A DNA stretch of 64,000 nt from Pirellulales bacterium (GCA_028279215.1 JANQOF010000036.1:26639-90638), one strand, 5' to 3'. Shown: positions 37,818 through 47,051, counted from the first letter of the stretch. Notes: generated by a model from the sequence alone, not told the origin. Translations and numbers: made by a program.

Positions 37818-37930
37818 CGAAATGAAAAAGCATCGAGAAAAAAGGGCGAAACGAGAATCGGTGGGGTTGATAGGGGGCGAATAGAGTCGCCTAAATTCGT
37901 TTTTCGGTATTCGGGACAAAAAGGACAAAA
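37818..37930 (+). repeat. Dispersed repeat, copy A (downstream of dnaA)
   Basis: About 113 nt that match the reverse complement of 63881-63996: CGAAATGAAAAA, CGAGAAAAA, GGGGGCGA, AGTCGCCTA, TCGTTTT, GGTAT and GGGACAAAA occur in the same order and spacing in both. A small hairpin GGCGA-6 nt-TCGCC is kept with different loops. The copy lies 20 nt beyond the dnaA stop. Confidence 0.8.
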
Positions 37931-37950
37931 GCGTAGCGGCGAGCGGGGAT

Positions 37951-39324
37951 CTATGCCAGTCGCAGCTTCGTTTCAATCTGTCCGAGGGTTTCTTCAAGGT
38001 TGGCTTTTGCAGCGCCACGGCGGATGGTGGTGTCGCGGCCCATTTGGGCTTCGATGCGCCGATGCGCCGAGATCACCGTGCTGTGCCGGCGGCCGCCGAA
38101 GTACTCGCCGATTTCTCGCCAACCCGCTTGTGTGTACTTGCGAGCGAGCCACATGGCGAGCATTCGCGGTTCGGTAACCGACTTGTGGCGGCTGCTGGAA
38201 CGCAGGGCCGACCCTTCGATGCCGAAGTGGTCGCACACGACGCGCTGAATATCGGCCATGCCGACGCGGCGCACGGTTTGGTAGTTGATTTCGCTGGCGA
38301 CTTGATCGACCAGTTCGGCGGTAATCGCTTCGCCGAGCAGTTCGTGACGCGCGCGAATTCGTTCGATGGCTCCAAATAGCTCCCGGGCACCCGACGAAAC
38401 ACCGGTAGCAAGCCGCTGGAGCGCTGGCTCGTCGACAGAAAGTTCATACTCCTGGCACTTTCGGCTGGCGATTTGGAATCGCATCGCGTGGTCGGCCGGC
38501 GCTACCTCACAAGTGAGGCCCGCCCGCAAGCGCGAGAGCATTTCGTCGGGTAGATTTGGAATGTCGCTTGGTTGCTGACAACTTGCAAAGACGATCTGGC
38601 CGCCAACAGAGTGAACGTGGTCGATCGTGTGTTGGAGTTCTTCGAGAGTTGCCCGTTTGCCCGTCATGAAATGCAAATCGTCGATCAACAACAGGTTGGC
38701 CCCACGCACTTTTTGGCGGAAGCTTGGCAGCCCGCCGCCACGCAACGCCTCGACGTAAGTGGCTACAAATTGTTCGGAGGTGAGCGACAGCACCCGATTG
38801 CGTCGGAACGTGCGACGATAACCATGCTTCAACGCCGAAAGCAGGTGCGATTTGCCAGTGCCAGGCGGACCCCAAATGGTGAGTGGCCCGCCGACTTTGG
38901 TTCCGGCCGCCAGTTGCGCTGCCGCTCGAGCGGCAAGGTCGTTGGCCCGGCCTGTGACGAGTGTGTCGAACGTGCCGCCGAGGGCTCGTTGTGGTGCGAC
39001 GCCCGTCGATGGGGCTGGCTGCGTTCGAACGGCGGCTTGCTTGGCGGTGCGCACCCTTTGCGGGCGCCGCTGCTCGCGCTCGTCGACGCGGAGCAGCACT
39101 TGCGTCCCTGGACCGAGCAATCGCTCGGCCGCGACGTTCAATTCCGTGCCAATATTGCGGCGCGCAGTGTCGCAGAGGAAAGCCGAGGGAAAAACCAAAT
39201 GCACGACGCCCGAGCTATCGACATCGAGCCTGGTATCGCCCGACAGCCACAAGTCGAAGCGGTCGCGCCCGACAGCGTCTGCCAGTTGGTCGCGAATCAA
39301 TGCGCCGTCGCCTGGACCTTCCAT
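37951..39324 (-). CDS. dnaA: Chromosomal replication initiator protein
   Basis: The 457-aa protein has all DnaA parts: an N-terminal domain, a variable linker (about 80-115), an AAA+ domain with Walker A WGPPGTGKSHLL, Walker B ANLLLIDDLHFMTGK and sensor SRLRAGLTCEV, and the C-terminal DNA-binding domain with ARKYTQAGWREIGEYFGGRRHSTVISAHRRIE. Usual members read GRDHTTV in the signature helix; here it is GRRHSTV. ATG 39324 is preceded by GGACGGAGGATTC, a strong ribosome site; the longer GTG start at 39345 is less likely. No dnaN follows and no clear cluster of DnaA boxes is nearby, so this may not mark the origin. Confidence 0.95.
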   Translation of the reverse strand: MEGPGDGALIRDQLADAVGRDRFDLWLSGDTRLDVDSSGVVHLVFPSAFLCDTARRNIGTELNVAAERLLGPGTQVLLRVDEREQRRPQRVRTAKQAAVRTQPAPSTGVAPQRALGGTFDTLVTGRANDLAARAAAQLAAGTKVGGPLTIWGPPGTGKSHLLSALKHGYRRTFRRNRVLSLTSEQFVATYVEALRGGGLPSFRQKVRGANLLLIDDLHFMTGKRATLEELQHTIDHVHSVGGQIVFASCQQPSDIPNLPDEMLSRLRAGLTCEVAPADHAMRFQIASRKCQEYELSVDEPALQRLATGVSSGARELFGAIERIRARHELLGEAITAELVDQVASEINYQTVRRVGMADIQRVVCDHFGIEGSALRSSSRHKSVTEPRMLAMWLARKYTQAGWREIGEYFGGRRHSTVISAHRRIEAQMGRDTTIRRGAAKANLEETLGQIETKLRLA

Positions 39325-39727
39325 GAATCCTCCGTCCTTGCTCACTTCCTACTTCCGCGCAGCGCGCGATCTCCCACAACGGCGGCCGGCCATCGTGGCT
39401 CGTACGCCTTACGGTCGACGACCGCAAAGATCAGGAAGACTACGCAACGCAAGAGATTTACACAGCCAACGACTGGTTGCACCATCGAAGACCACGATTT
39501 GATTGTCACCCGAGAAGCTGATTCTACGAGTGCTAGCAGTCGCGTCAAAGGGTTGACACGAACGATAATCGCGTCGTCAGTTTGGCTGCTCGTGAGTTGG
39601 CAAAATTCATCGAGAATTCACCAATTCCTCACAAGGAGAAGTTGGCAGATTTTTTTTCATTACGCCTAGCGAGTGCGTGGAAAACGTGTCTTCATCCCAC
39701 ACTGTTAGGAGTTTTTTGAAGGGCTGC
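39325..39727. other. dnaA upstream region
   Basis: About 400 nt with the dnaA promoter and an untranslated leader of roughly 190 nt. I find no clear TTATCCACA boxes on either strand (nearest is ATTTACACA at about 39456). No gene is supported. An A-rich run occurs near 39651-39659. Confidence 0.5.
39521..39548 (-). promoter_or_regulatory. Putative sigma70-type promoter of dnaA
   Basis: On the minus strand TTGACG and TAGAAT are separated by 16 nt, about 200 nt before the dnaA start codon. Each hexamer differs from consensus at one position. Confidence 0.5.
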
Positions 39728-40648
39728 CTAGTTTGTGTCATTTGCCCGTATGCGTTTGACATATGCCGCACGAGTCGACCATTCGGTAAAGTTAGCAGCC
39801 TCGTACATGTGAAGAGCTGGAACATTGGCCGCATCGACGGCCAGCACAATTTGCTCGATCCCCTCCATCGATGCACGAAAGCGAACCTCCGCCAGGATGG
39901 CTTCGCCGATTCGATTGCCGCGCGCCCGCGGCACGACGCCCATGTACACCAACTCCCATTGGCGCGATTCAGGATACGGAGCCAGCAAGACGACTCCAAC
40001 CTTGTCGCTGCGCCACTCGACAAGGTGCCACAGCGCGGGATCGTGTGTACCAATGGTGCGATATCCGTCCAGCACATCGCGAATGTCTCGGAGCCCTTCA
40101 AGGCCGGGGCAGTCGAGTGTCGACTCGTACGTCTGAAGAATCAATTGCTCGAATTCGCGGCCGAAATTGGTCGCGGGCGAGAGCAGCCGAATATGGCAAT
40201 CAGGGGCAGTTACGCGACTGGGCACCAGATGCATCAAGTACTTAAGGTCTGCCAGGTGGACAAAGCCCAAGGCGAGCAAGTGGGCCGCTGTGCCCTGGTC
40301 GGAACTACTCAATAGCGTTTGAACCAGGGAGGTAGAGAATGTATCAGTCGCTGATAGTGCCAGCCGGTTCAGTTGAAGCACCGAGTCGTGGCTTAGTGAG
40401 TCGTCGGTGTCCGCGGGCCAAAGTGTCGCAGTCCGCCCAACCTGCGGCTGCAGCCAGGCGGCCCCAACCACTTGTTGTCTGATCTCGGCAATCGCCAACC
40501 CGGCGAAAACGTCGACACCTTGTTCGGCCTCTGGGCGGAGAGTTGCAATGATCGAACCACGCTGGTCTGACGACACGGTGGCAAGCACCCGCTCAAGCGC
40601 TTGGCGGCGCTTGCTCGGTGGGCAGCGTCGTACAACGACATCGGTCAT
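39728..40648 (-). CDS. GNAT-family N-acetyltransferase
   Basis: The 306-aa protein ends in a complete GNAT domain: LWHLVEWRSDKVGVVLLAPYPESRQWELVYMGVVPRARGNRIGEAILAEVRFRA contains motif A (acetyl-CoA loop R-x-x-G-x-G/R-I-G), followed by AVDAANVPALHMYEAANF. The N-terminal 130 residues resemble a second, degenerate GNAT half (AAWLQPQVG). The acceptor is unknown. The frame to 41020 would overlap the upstream gene by 300 nt; ATG 40648 begins MTDVVVRRCPPSKRRQAL, a normal start for the fold. Confidence 0.85.
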   Translation of the reverse strand: MTDVVVRRCPPSKRRQALERVLATVSSDQRGSIIATLRPEAEQGVDVFAGLAIAEIRQQVVGAAWLQPQVGRTATLWPADTDDSLSHDSVLQLNRLALSATDTFSTSLVQTLLSSSDQGTAAHLLALGFVHLADLKYLMHLVPSRVTAPDCHIRLLSPATNFGREFEQLILQTYESTLDCPGLEGLRDIRDVLDGYRTIGTHDPALWHLVEWRSDKVGVVLLAPYPESRQWELVYMGVVPRARGNRIGEAILAEVRFRASMEGIEQIVLAVDAANVPALHMYEAANFTEWSTRAAYVKRIRANDTN

Positions 40649-40719
40649 GGCTCGCAGCATACCCGATGCGACGCCGGATGTCGGCGCGAAAGGGCCGAGA
40701 GGAGAAGTCGACGCAAGAG

Positions 40720-41613
40720 TTAGGTTGGCCAACGCAAGTGCGACTTTGGCTGCTTCTTTACCGGCGACGGCTCCTCGGCACTCGATTCGCCTGATGATTG
40801 CTCGTCGGAAGCCGTGTCGGACGAAGGAACCACCGACTCGCCTGGGAAAACAGGTTGGCCGGGAGGTTGCGTCGGTGTTTGGCCTGGCAGCAGTGGGGCA
40901 GGTTGCGGCGGGTTGTCGATCCCCTTTAGTTGTGGCATTGGCGGTTTGACGAAACGGCCAGACCCAGGCCGATTGATCTCCAACTCCACGGAGAAACTTG
41001 AGTGCGGCGAAGTGGCCCACAATACCGACTCGGTTCGCGTCTTCAATTCGCTTTCCACGCGCCCGTCTCTGACCAAACGGTAGACCTGTTCACCAGGCAC
41101 CAACGGAATCGCGGGCTGAAGACCATAGCGGCGTTGCAAGAGACCAACCAACTCGGATGGGTTGGCTGTCTTGCCGGTGAGGCGGATCTTGTCTACTTGA
41201 CCGGCGACGTTGAAGTAGTAGGTCAACGAGCCGGCGACATCCGACATCCGGGTGCCGCTGACCAAAGGAACGCGCACACCAAACAGTTCTGGTTCAGCCA
41301 AACCGGTCGACTTGCGCGCCCATCGGCTGTAGACCCATTCTTTGCTAACATCCATTCGCAGTACGTCGGCCATCGAGTAGGCCGGAATGCCTTCGAGTGG
41401 GGCGGTGCTTCGATAGAGATGATCGCCGGGACTCTCCAGCACCGGCATGGTGGGTATACCCGTCAGTGGTGGCGGTACCGTGGAGGCATGCGTTTCGGTA
41501 GCCGCAGGTGGGCTGCTTTTAAACTGTGCCTGCAGTTGGTCGGAGTGTTCCACCACGTAGGGCACGCCTACCGCGGCTCCAAGCAATCCGGCTACCATTA
41601 CGGGGCGGGGCAT
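40720..41613 (-). CDS. Planctomycete-type protein with N-terminal hydrophobic segment, unknown
   Basis: The 297-aa product begins PRPVMVAGLLGAAVGVPYVV, a signal or anchor. A Pro/Thr/Ser linker follows, then a conserved-looking core about residues 75-225: IPAYSMADVLRMDVSKEWVYSRWARKS, LFGVRVPLVSGTRMSDVAGSLTYYFN, VDKIRLTGKTANPSELVGLLQRRYGLQP. The C-terminal 70 residues are proline- and serine-rich. I believe similar proteins are restricted to planctomycetes, but I cannot name a function. It begins a minus-strand run with the acetyltransferase and dnaA. Confidence 0.75.
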   Translation of the reverse strand: MPRPVMVAGLLGAAVGVPYVVEHSDQLQAQFKSSPPAATETHASTVPPPLTGIPTMPVLESPGDHLYRSTAPLEGIPAYSMADVLRMDVSKEWVYSRWARKSTGLAEPELFGVRVPLVSGTRMSDVAGSLTYYFNVAGQVDKIRLTGKTANPSELVGLLQRRYGLQPAIPLVPGEQVYRLVRDGRVESELKTRTESVLWATSPHSSFSVELEINRPGSGRFVKPPMPQLKGIDNPPQPAPLLPGQTPTQPPGQPVFPGESVVPSSDTASDEQSSGESSAEEPSPVKKQPKSHLRWPT

Positions 41614-41791
41614 GTTTCGACGTGTGGTTTAGGTGGAGAAAGTCAATAATTCGTGGCTATCCTAGATTTCGACATCCAAAGGAAGCGGCTTTGTCAATCA
41701 GCGGTGGGGCCGTTTAACACTTAGAATCGCCGCGAGCCCCATGCTTGTGGCTGACGATTGAGCCGTTTGCGTTGACCTTTCGGGACAGTTG

Positions 41792-43006
41792 ATGAGCGAC
41801 AACCCCAAACACCCTAACATCGCATGGGCGCTTGGCACTGAAGCAGAACGCTGGCTGGACGAAGCGTCCGACACAGGGCTGCCGCTGCATCGGCTGGCGA
41901 AGCGGCTGCGAGGTGGCCTAGGTGACGGACAAGCCCGGCAGGTGATGGAGCTTGCGGATTTGCGTCGCCGTGGGGAGCGGAAGTTCACTCGCGCGCGGCG
42001 AATGTTCTTTAGCCGCCTGGGGCTTGAGCAAGCCACGGACGAGTGGATTGCTCGCTACAAAGCCGCGCGATTCGCAGGCCGAACGACGCTCGACTTGTGC
42101 TGTGGTATCGGTGGCGACGCAATCGGTTTAGCCGGTGTGGCGACCGACTTGACACTCGTCGATCGATCGCCCTTGCTCATTGAGTTCGCGGAACGGAATC
42201 TGCTAGCTTACCACGAACCCGGGTGCTGCGAGCCTCGCTACCTATTAGCCGATGCTGCCGACGCACCGGTTGAAAAGGTGCAGGCTTGGCACATCGATCC
42301 CGATCGCCGACCGTCCGGCGGACGGACCACCACGGCAGCGTTGCACGAACCGGCGGATACCGCCATCGATCGGTTGATGCAACGAAACTCGAACGCCGCA
42401 ATAAAGCTCGCGCCGGCTTGCGATGTTCCTGCTCGCTGGGCGGACGCGGGTGAACTAGAATGGATTAGTCGCGACGGTGAGTGCAAACAGCAGGTCGTCT
42501 GGTTGGGCGAACTGACCGCGGAGTACGGTCGGCGGCGCGCAAGCGTTGTTCGTACTCACGCTGGCGATTGGACCATCGAGCGGACGTTACTGGGTACTCC
42601 AGCATCGGTGCCGTACGACGAGGAGGTCGGACCGTACGTATACGAGCCGGATGCCGCCATCCTAGCGAGCAACTTGGTCGGCGCGCTGGCCGCTGAGCAC
42701 GGATGGTGGGCGTTTTCAAGTACGGTTGGGTACCTCGCCGGGCGATTTCCAGTTAACGACGCGGCTACAAACGCGTTTGAAGTGCTCGACGTGTTGCCGC
42801 TACACGTGAAGAAGTTGGCGCGACACCTTCGCGAGCGCAAGATCGGCAGAATCGAGATCAAGCACCGCGTAATCGACCTATCACCGGAACAATTGCGACG
42901 CGACCTAAAGCCCCAGGGCGAGAATGCCGCGACTTTGTTGTTAACGCGAGTTGGAGAGCGGCGGATTGCTATTGTGGCGCGGCGATTTGAATCAATAACC
43001 ACCTAA
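41792..43006 (+). CDS. Class I SAM-dependent methyltransferase with THUMP-like C-terminal domain
   Basis: The 404-aa product has a Rossmann methyltransferase core, with motif I LDLCCGIGGDAIGLA near residue 106, acidic residue DLTLVDRSPLL, and HIDPDRRP near residue 175. The C-terminal part (VLDVLPLHVKKLARHLRERKIGRIEIKHRVIDLSPEQLRRDL) matches the THUMP-like domain of an uncharacterised methyltransferase family, probably acting on RNA. ATG 41792 is preferred over the in-frame TTG one codon earlier. The TIM-barrel gene starts 17 nt downstream, so it may lead the ebo-like operon. Confidence 0.88.
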   Translation: MSDNPKHPNIAWALGTEAERWLDEASDTGLPLHRLAKRLRGGLGDGQARQVMELADLRRRGERKFTRARRMFFSRLGLEQATDEWIARYKAARFAGRTTLDLCCGIGGDAIGLAGVATDLTLVDRSPLLIEFAERNLLAYHEPGCCEPRYLLADAADAPVEKVQAWHIDPDRRPSGGRTTTAALHEPADTAIDRLMQRNSNAAIKLAPACDVPARWADAGELEWISRDGECKQQVVWLGELTAEYGRRRASVVRTHAGDWTIERTLLGTPASVPYDEEVGPYVYEPDAAILASNLVGALAAEHGWWAFSSTVGYLAGRFPVNDAATNAFEVLDVLPLHVKKLARHLRERKIGRIEIKHRVIDLSPEQLRRDLKPQGENAATLLLTRVGERRIAIVARRFESITT

Positions 43007-43023
43007 CTTGGACCTACTGCGAC

Positions 43024-43866
43024 ATGAAGTTGGCCTTTAGCTCGAACGCCTACATGACCTACTCGGTTGAGGAGACAATTCGCCGCGTCGCCGCGATTGG
43101 TTACACGGGGATAGAAATCCTCGCCGACGTGCCCCATGCATGGCCGGCGGGTCTGCTGCCCGAGCGAGTCGATTCGCTGCTATTGGCGCTCGACGAGCAC
43201 AAGTTGGCGATTTCGAACGTCAACGCATTTATGATGAATGCCGTTGCCGATCCCCGACAGCCTTACTGGCATCCGAGCTGGATCGATCCCGACCCGCACT
43301 ATCGTGCCATTCGCCGTGAGCACACGAAGCGCGCGCTGTTGCTCGCGGCCGAAATCGGCGCGCCACACATTACCACTGAACCGGGTGGTCCGTTGGCCGA
43401 AGGGCAAACTCGCAGCGACGCGTACGACATCTTCTACGAAGAGTTCATGCCGTGTGTAGAAGTCGCTGTCGACCAAGCGATGCCGCTGTTGATTGAGCCG
43501 GAACCCGAGCTGTTGATTGAGCGGTTCGACGAGTACTTGGGGTTCATCGAGCGCGTTGATTCGCCGCTGGTAGGTCTGAACTTCGACATTGGCCACGCCT
43601 ACTGCGTTGGTGAGGATCCGCAAGATTGGGTCGAGAAAATGGCCAAGTACACGCTGCACTATCACTTTGAGGACATCGCCGCGACGCGGGTGCATCAGCA
43701 TTTGATACCGGGCCACGGCGCCATCGACTTCGACGCGACGTTGGCTGCAATCTCGCAGACTGACTACGACGGGTGGCTTACGGTCGAACTCTATCCGTAC
43801 ATCGACAATCCCGACGCCGCGGCCAAAGAGGCGTTCGGTTTTCTCACCAACAGAATCCCTGCCTAG
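43024..43866 (+). CDS. Sugar-phosphate isomerase/epimerase-family TIM barrel (first of two)
   Basis: The 280-aa protein belongs to the xylose-isomerase-like/AP-endonuclease-2 barrel family: LAFSSNAYMTYSVEETIRRVAAIGYTGIEI at strand one, LLIEPEPELLIE, GLNFDIGHAYCVGEDP and HYHFEDIAATRVHQHLIPGHGAIDF, which supply the usual metal ligands (Glu, Asp, His). Substrate unknown. It is followed after 19 nt by the UbiA-type gene and belongs to the ebo-like group. Confidence 0.87.
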   Translation: MKLAFSSNAYMTYSVEETIRRVAAIGYTGIEILADVPHAWPAGLLPERVDSLLLALDEHKLAISNVNAFMMNAVADPRQPYWHPSWIDPDPHYRAIRREHTKRALLLAAEIGAPHITTEPGGPLAEGQTRSDAYDIFYEEFMPCVEVAVDQAMPLLIEPEPELLIERFDEYLGFIERVDSPLVGLNFDIGHAYCVGEDPQDWVEKMAKYTLHYHFEDIAATRVHQHLIPGHGAIDFDATLAAISQTDYDGWLTVELYPYIDNPDAAAKEAFGFLTNRIPA

Positions 43867-43885
43867 CCGGTACCCAACTCGCAGC

Positions 43886-44824
43886 ATGCCGATGCTCTCC
43901 AAACTTCGCGCGTACGCCGAGCTAATGCGGTTGGCGAACGTATTTACCGCGATATCGAACGTCTGGATGGGAATGATTGTCGCCACCGCGAGTTTGCCTG
44001 GGTGGACGGCCGTCGGCGTTTCCGCCTCGTCTGCATTGTTGTACCTCGCCGGCATGGTGCTAAATGACGTGTTCGATCACCAGATCGACGCCATGGAAAG
44101 ACCCGAGCGGCCAATTCCGAGCGGGCGGGTCCCCCTCGGTACCGCTCGGACCTTGGGTTGGGTGTTGTTGGGTGGCGGAACTGCCGCCGGTTGGGCGACG
44201 GCGATCGGCAGTTCCACCTACGCACCCGGCCTCATGGCCACCGCACTTGCGGTTGCCATTGTTGCCTACGATGGTGGGCTGAAGTCCAGCCAGTTTGGTC
44301 CGATCTGCATGTCACTCTGCCGAGCGTTGAATGTGCTCTTGGGTTTCAGCATTGCAGCAACAGTAACAACGGCACCCGGGTTCAACATCGACGTCGGCAA
44401 CGGAGGGATCATTCCAGCGATGGGAATAGGGCTCTACGTATTCGGTGTAACCTGGTTTGCTCGTAGCGAGGCAAGTGAAAGCAGTCGGCCGGTGCTTACA
44501 ATGTCGATGCTGGGCGCGACAGCAGGATTGGCTTTGTTGGCGGCGATGCCCTTGTTGACGAGTTCGCCGCCGTTGCAGATCGGTTCCACCGGCTGGTTCA
44601 TCCTCTGGATTGTCGTCGGTGGCTCAATCCTTCGCCGAATGGTGGTTGCAGTGATGCAGCCGTCGCCTAGATTCGTACAGCGGGCGGTCGCACATGCGAT
44701 CCTGTCGATCATCGTCATCGATGCGTCGATCTGCCTTGGGTTTGCTAGTCCGTTTTGGGCTCTGGCTGTACTCGCTCTGCTGGCACCTGCCATGCTACTG
44801 GCACAGTTCTTGAAGGTCACCTGA
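43886..44824 (+). CDS. UbiA-family prenyltransferase, EboC-like
   Basis: The 312-aa polytopic protein has the first prenyl-diphosphate site NDVFDHQIDAMERPERPIPSGRV (N-D-x-x-D-x-x-x-D) and a second loop AYDGGLKSS. It resembles the EboC branch of UbiA proteins, whose gene travels with TIM-barrel, phosphodiesterase and TatD-type genes in the ebo cluster. That assignment rests on context and recollection of the family, not on a search. EboC acceptors are unknown. The stop overlaps the next start (TGATG), indicating coupled translation. Confidence 0.85.
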   Translation: MPMLSKLRAYAELMRLANVFTAISNVWMGMIVATASLPGWTAVGVSASSALLYLAGMVLNDVFDHQIDAMERPERPIPSGRVPLGTARTLGWVLLGGGTAAGWATAIGSSTYAPGLMATALAVAIVAYDGGLKSSQFGPICMSLCRALNVLLGFSIAATVTTAPGFNIDVGNGGIIPAMGIGLYVFGVTWFARSEASESSRPVLTMSMLGATAGLALLAAMPLLTSSPPLQIGSTGWFILWIVVGGSILRRMVVAVMQPSPRFVQRAVAHAILSIIVIDASICLGFASPFWALAVLALLAPAMLLAQFLKVT

Positions 44825-45663
44825 TGCTGCTGGGATACAACACTAACGGTTTGGCGGACCACACACTGCCGGCGGCCATTGAGCTAGTCGCGGACCTCGG
44901 CTACAAGTCGATCGCGATCACGGTCGATCACCATGCGCTCAATCCTTACGGCGATCGGCTGCGCGAGGAGTTGCACAACCTTCGTTCGTTGCTTGGCGAG
45001 CGAGGGCTAATGGCCGTGATAGAGACCGGCGCTCGGTACCTGTTGGATGTTCGCCATAAGCACCAGCCGACGCTCGTTTCCGCTGGTCGCGACCAGCAAC
45101 AGGTGCGCATCGATTTTTTGTGTCGCGCTGTTGATCTCGCGGCCGAGCTCGACGCGGCGTGTGTCTCGTTTTGGTCCGGCGCCGCACTCGACGAAGTGGG
45201 CGAGTCGGAACTAGTCGCCCGGTTAACGCAGGCACTAAAGCCGGTGATCGAGCACGCGGCCGAACGGCGGGTGACGCTTGCGTTTGAGCCCGAGCCAGGA
45301 CACTTAGTCGACACCATGGCCAAGTACGAATGCCTGTTAAACGAGATGTCGCGTGACGAAGCAGAGCAACTCCGTCTTACCATCGACATTGGTCATCTGC
45401 ACTGTCAGGGCGAAGTGCCGATTGATGCTCAGTTGCACAAATGGGCCGAGCGCTTGGAGAATGTCCATATCGAAGATATGCGACACGGCGTCCACGAGCA
45501 CTTGCCGTTCGGCGAAGGCGAAATCGCCTTTGGACCGGTACTTGGTGCACTCGATGAGATCGGGTTTGCCGGACCCGTGACCGTGGAGCTTCCCCGCCAC
45601 AGCCACGTCGGGCCAGCAATGGCAGGGCAGTCGATTCGTTTTCTACGTTCGGTGTCCGAGTAA
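44824..45663 (+). CDS. Sugar-phosphate isomerase/epimerase-family TIM barrel (second of two)
   Basis: The 279-aa barrel begins MLLGYNTNGLADHTLPAAIELVADLGYKSIAI, continues RVTLAFEPEPGHLVDTM, LRLTIDIGHLHCQGEVP and ENVHIEDMRHGVHEHLPFGEGEIAF, the same metal-site pattern as the first barrel but only distantly similar. It holds the position of the EboE-type protein in ebo clusters, although EboE proteins are, to my memory, longer. Start 44824 overlaps the EboC-like stop by one base; the longer frame from 44755 is inside that gene. Confidence 0.87.
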   Translation: MLLGYNTNGLADHTLPAAIELVADLGYKSIAITVDHHALNPYGDRLREELHNLRSLLGERGLMAVIETGARYLLDVRHKHQPTLVSAGRDQQQVRIDFLCRAVDLAAELDAACVSFWSGAALDEVGESELVARLTQALKPVIEHAAERRVTLAFEPEPGHLVDTMAKYECLLNEMSRDEAEQLRLTIDIGHLHCQGEVPIDAQLHKWAERLENVHIEDMRHGVHEHLPFGEGEIAFGPVLGALDEIGFAGPVTVELPRHSHVGPAMAGQSIRFLRSVSE

Positions 45664-45695
45664 GACCCTACATACTAGATTGTGAGAATCCAACA

Positions 45696-47051
45696 TTGTC
45701 TGACCATGTGGTGTTGCTGTCGATTCCAGGTCTAACCGCCAACGACTTGGCGCATATGCCAAACCTCCGCAAGGCAACCGCGGCAGGCGATTGCGCCCCG
45801 CTTGCGGCCAGTTTTCCCGCGGTGACATGCAATGTGCAGGCGAATATGACGACCGGGCTTCCACCGTCGGAGCATGGCGTGGTGGCGAACGGATTCTACT
45901 GGCGCGACGCGCCACCCGCTGGCAGCGAAGACAAACAAGGGCAAGTCGAAATGTGGACCGCATGGAACCCCGCGATTGAGCGGCCGCAGCTCTGGGACCT
46001 GCTCCACGGTCACGACTCGTCGTTGACATCGGCTATGTGGTTTGCATTGAACAACAAAGGATGCGGGGCCGACTACATCTGCACGTTCGCGCCAATCCAT
46101 AATCCCGATGGCAGTGAGTCGTTGTGGTGCTATACTCGGCCCGAAATGATGTATGGCGACCTGCGAGATGCGTTTGGGCACTTCCCGCTCAAGCACTTTT
46201 GGGGGCCGCTGGCTGGTATTCCCTCTTCCGCTTGGATTGTTTCGTCCGCGATTTGGGCGGCCGAGCGCCACCGGCCAAACTTCTGGTACATCTACTTGCC
46301 ACACCTCGACTACGCGGCGCAGAAGAACGGTCCTGCGTCTAAAGAGGCAACGGCCGCGAGCTGCGACCTGGACAATGAGCTTGGTCGATTGTTCGCCGAG
46401 TTCGAACGTGTACACGCTGGCAGTCCGTTACTTTGGCTCGTGGCGAGTGAATACGCGATCACTCCGGTCGACCATGTTACCTACCCGAACCGTGTGCTTC
46501 GCGAGCTAGGACTGCTGACACTAACGGATGTTGACGGGACCGAGCAGTTGGACGTTGCCAATAGCCAAGCCTTTGCGCTCGCCGATCATCAACATTCGCA
46601 CGTGTTTGTGCACCCCGACGTCCGATCGCAGATTGGTGCGATCGTCGACCGCTTTGCGCGCGAAGCAGGCATAGCGGAAGTGTTAACACGCGACGAGTTG
46701 GAACGTTACGAACTCAACCACCCGCGGGCGGGCGACGTCGTCTTGGTTTCCGAACCCAACAGTTGGCAGGCCTACTATTGGTGGCTCGACGATTCGCGGG
46801 CGCCGGCCTATGCGAGGACTGTAGACATCCATCGCAAGCCGGGCTACGACCCAGTCGAGATGTTTTTTGATCCAACCACGAAAGGTATACCGTTGGACGC
46901 GACCTTAGTGCGCGGCTCGCACGGAGCCCCGGTTCGGACCAAGTTACAGCAAGGCGTGTTACTTTCGAGCGAGAAAGGAGTGTTCGTCGAGCAGCCGCTC
47001 GCCGACACCGATGTTGCAGGCATCGTGTTGCGCCAGTTCGGCGCAGGTTAA
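45696..47051 (+). CDS. Type I phosphodiesterase/nucleotide pyrophosphatase-family protein, EboF-like
   Basis: The 451-aa protein is an alkaline-phosphatase-superfamily member: VVLLSIPGLTANDLAHMPNLRKATA, the nucleophile block ASFPAVTCNVQANMTTGLPPSEHGVVANGFYW (Thr in FPAVT), YLPHLDYAAQKNG, SEYAITPVDHVTYPNRVLRELGLL and ADHQHSHVF. The first metal-site aspartate (usually S-I-D-G) is replaced by proline in SIPGL, as in other members of this subfamily that I recall reading VVGL. It begins with TTG at 45696, placing MSDHVVLL at the N-terminus; no in-frame ATG fits. It ends overlapping the convergent gene by 4 nt. Likely part of the ebo-like cluster. Confidence 0.85.
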   Translation: MSDHVVLLSIPGLTANDLAHMPNLRKATAAGDCAPLAASFPAVTCNVQANMTTGLPPSEHGVVANGFYWRDAPPAGSEDKQGQVEMWTAWNPAIERPQLWDLLHGHDSSLTSAMWFALNNKGCGADYICTFAPIHNPDGSESLWCYTRPEMMYGDLRDAFGHFPLKHFWGPLAGIPSSAWIVSSAIWAAERHRPNFWYIYLPHLDYAAQKNGPASKEATAASCDLDNELGRLFAEFERVHAGSPLLWLVASEYAITPVDHVTYPNRVLRELGLLTLTDVDGTEQLDVANSQAFALADHQHSHVFVHPDVRSQIGAIVDRFAREAGIAEVLTRDELERYELNHPRAGDVVLVSEPNSWQAYYWWLDDSRAPAYARTVDIHRKPGYDPVEMFFDPTTKGIPLDATLVRGSHGAPVRTKLQQGVLLSSEKGVFVEQPLADTDVAGIVLRQFGAG

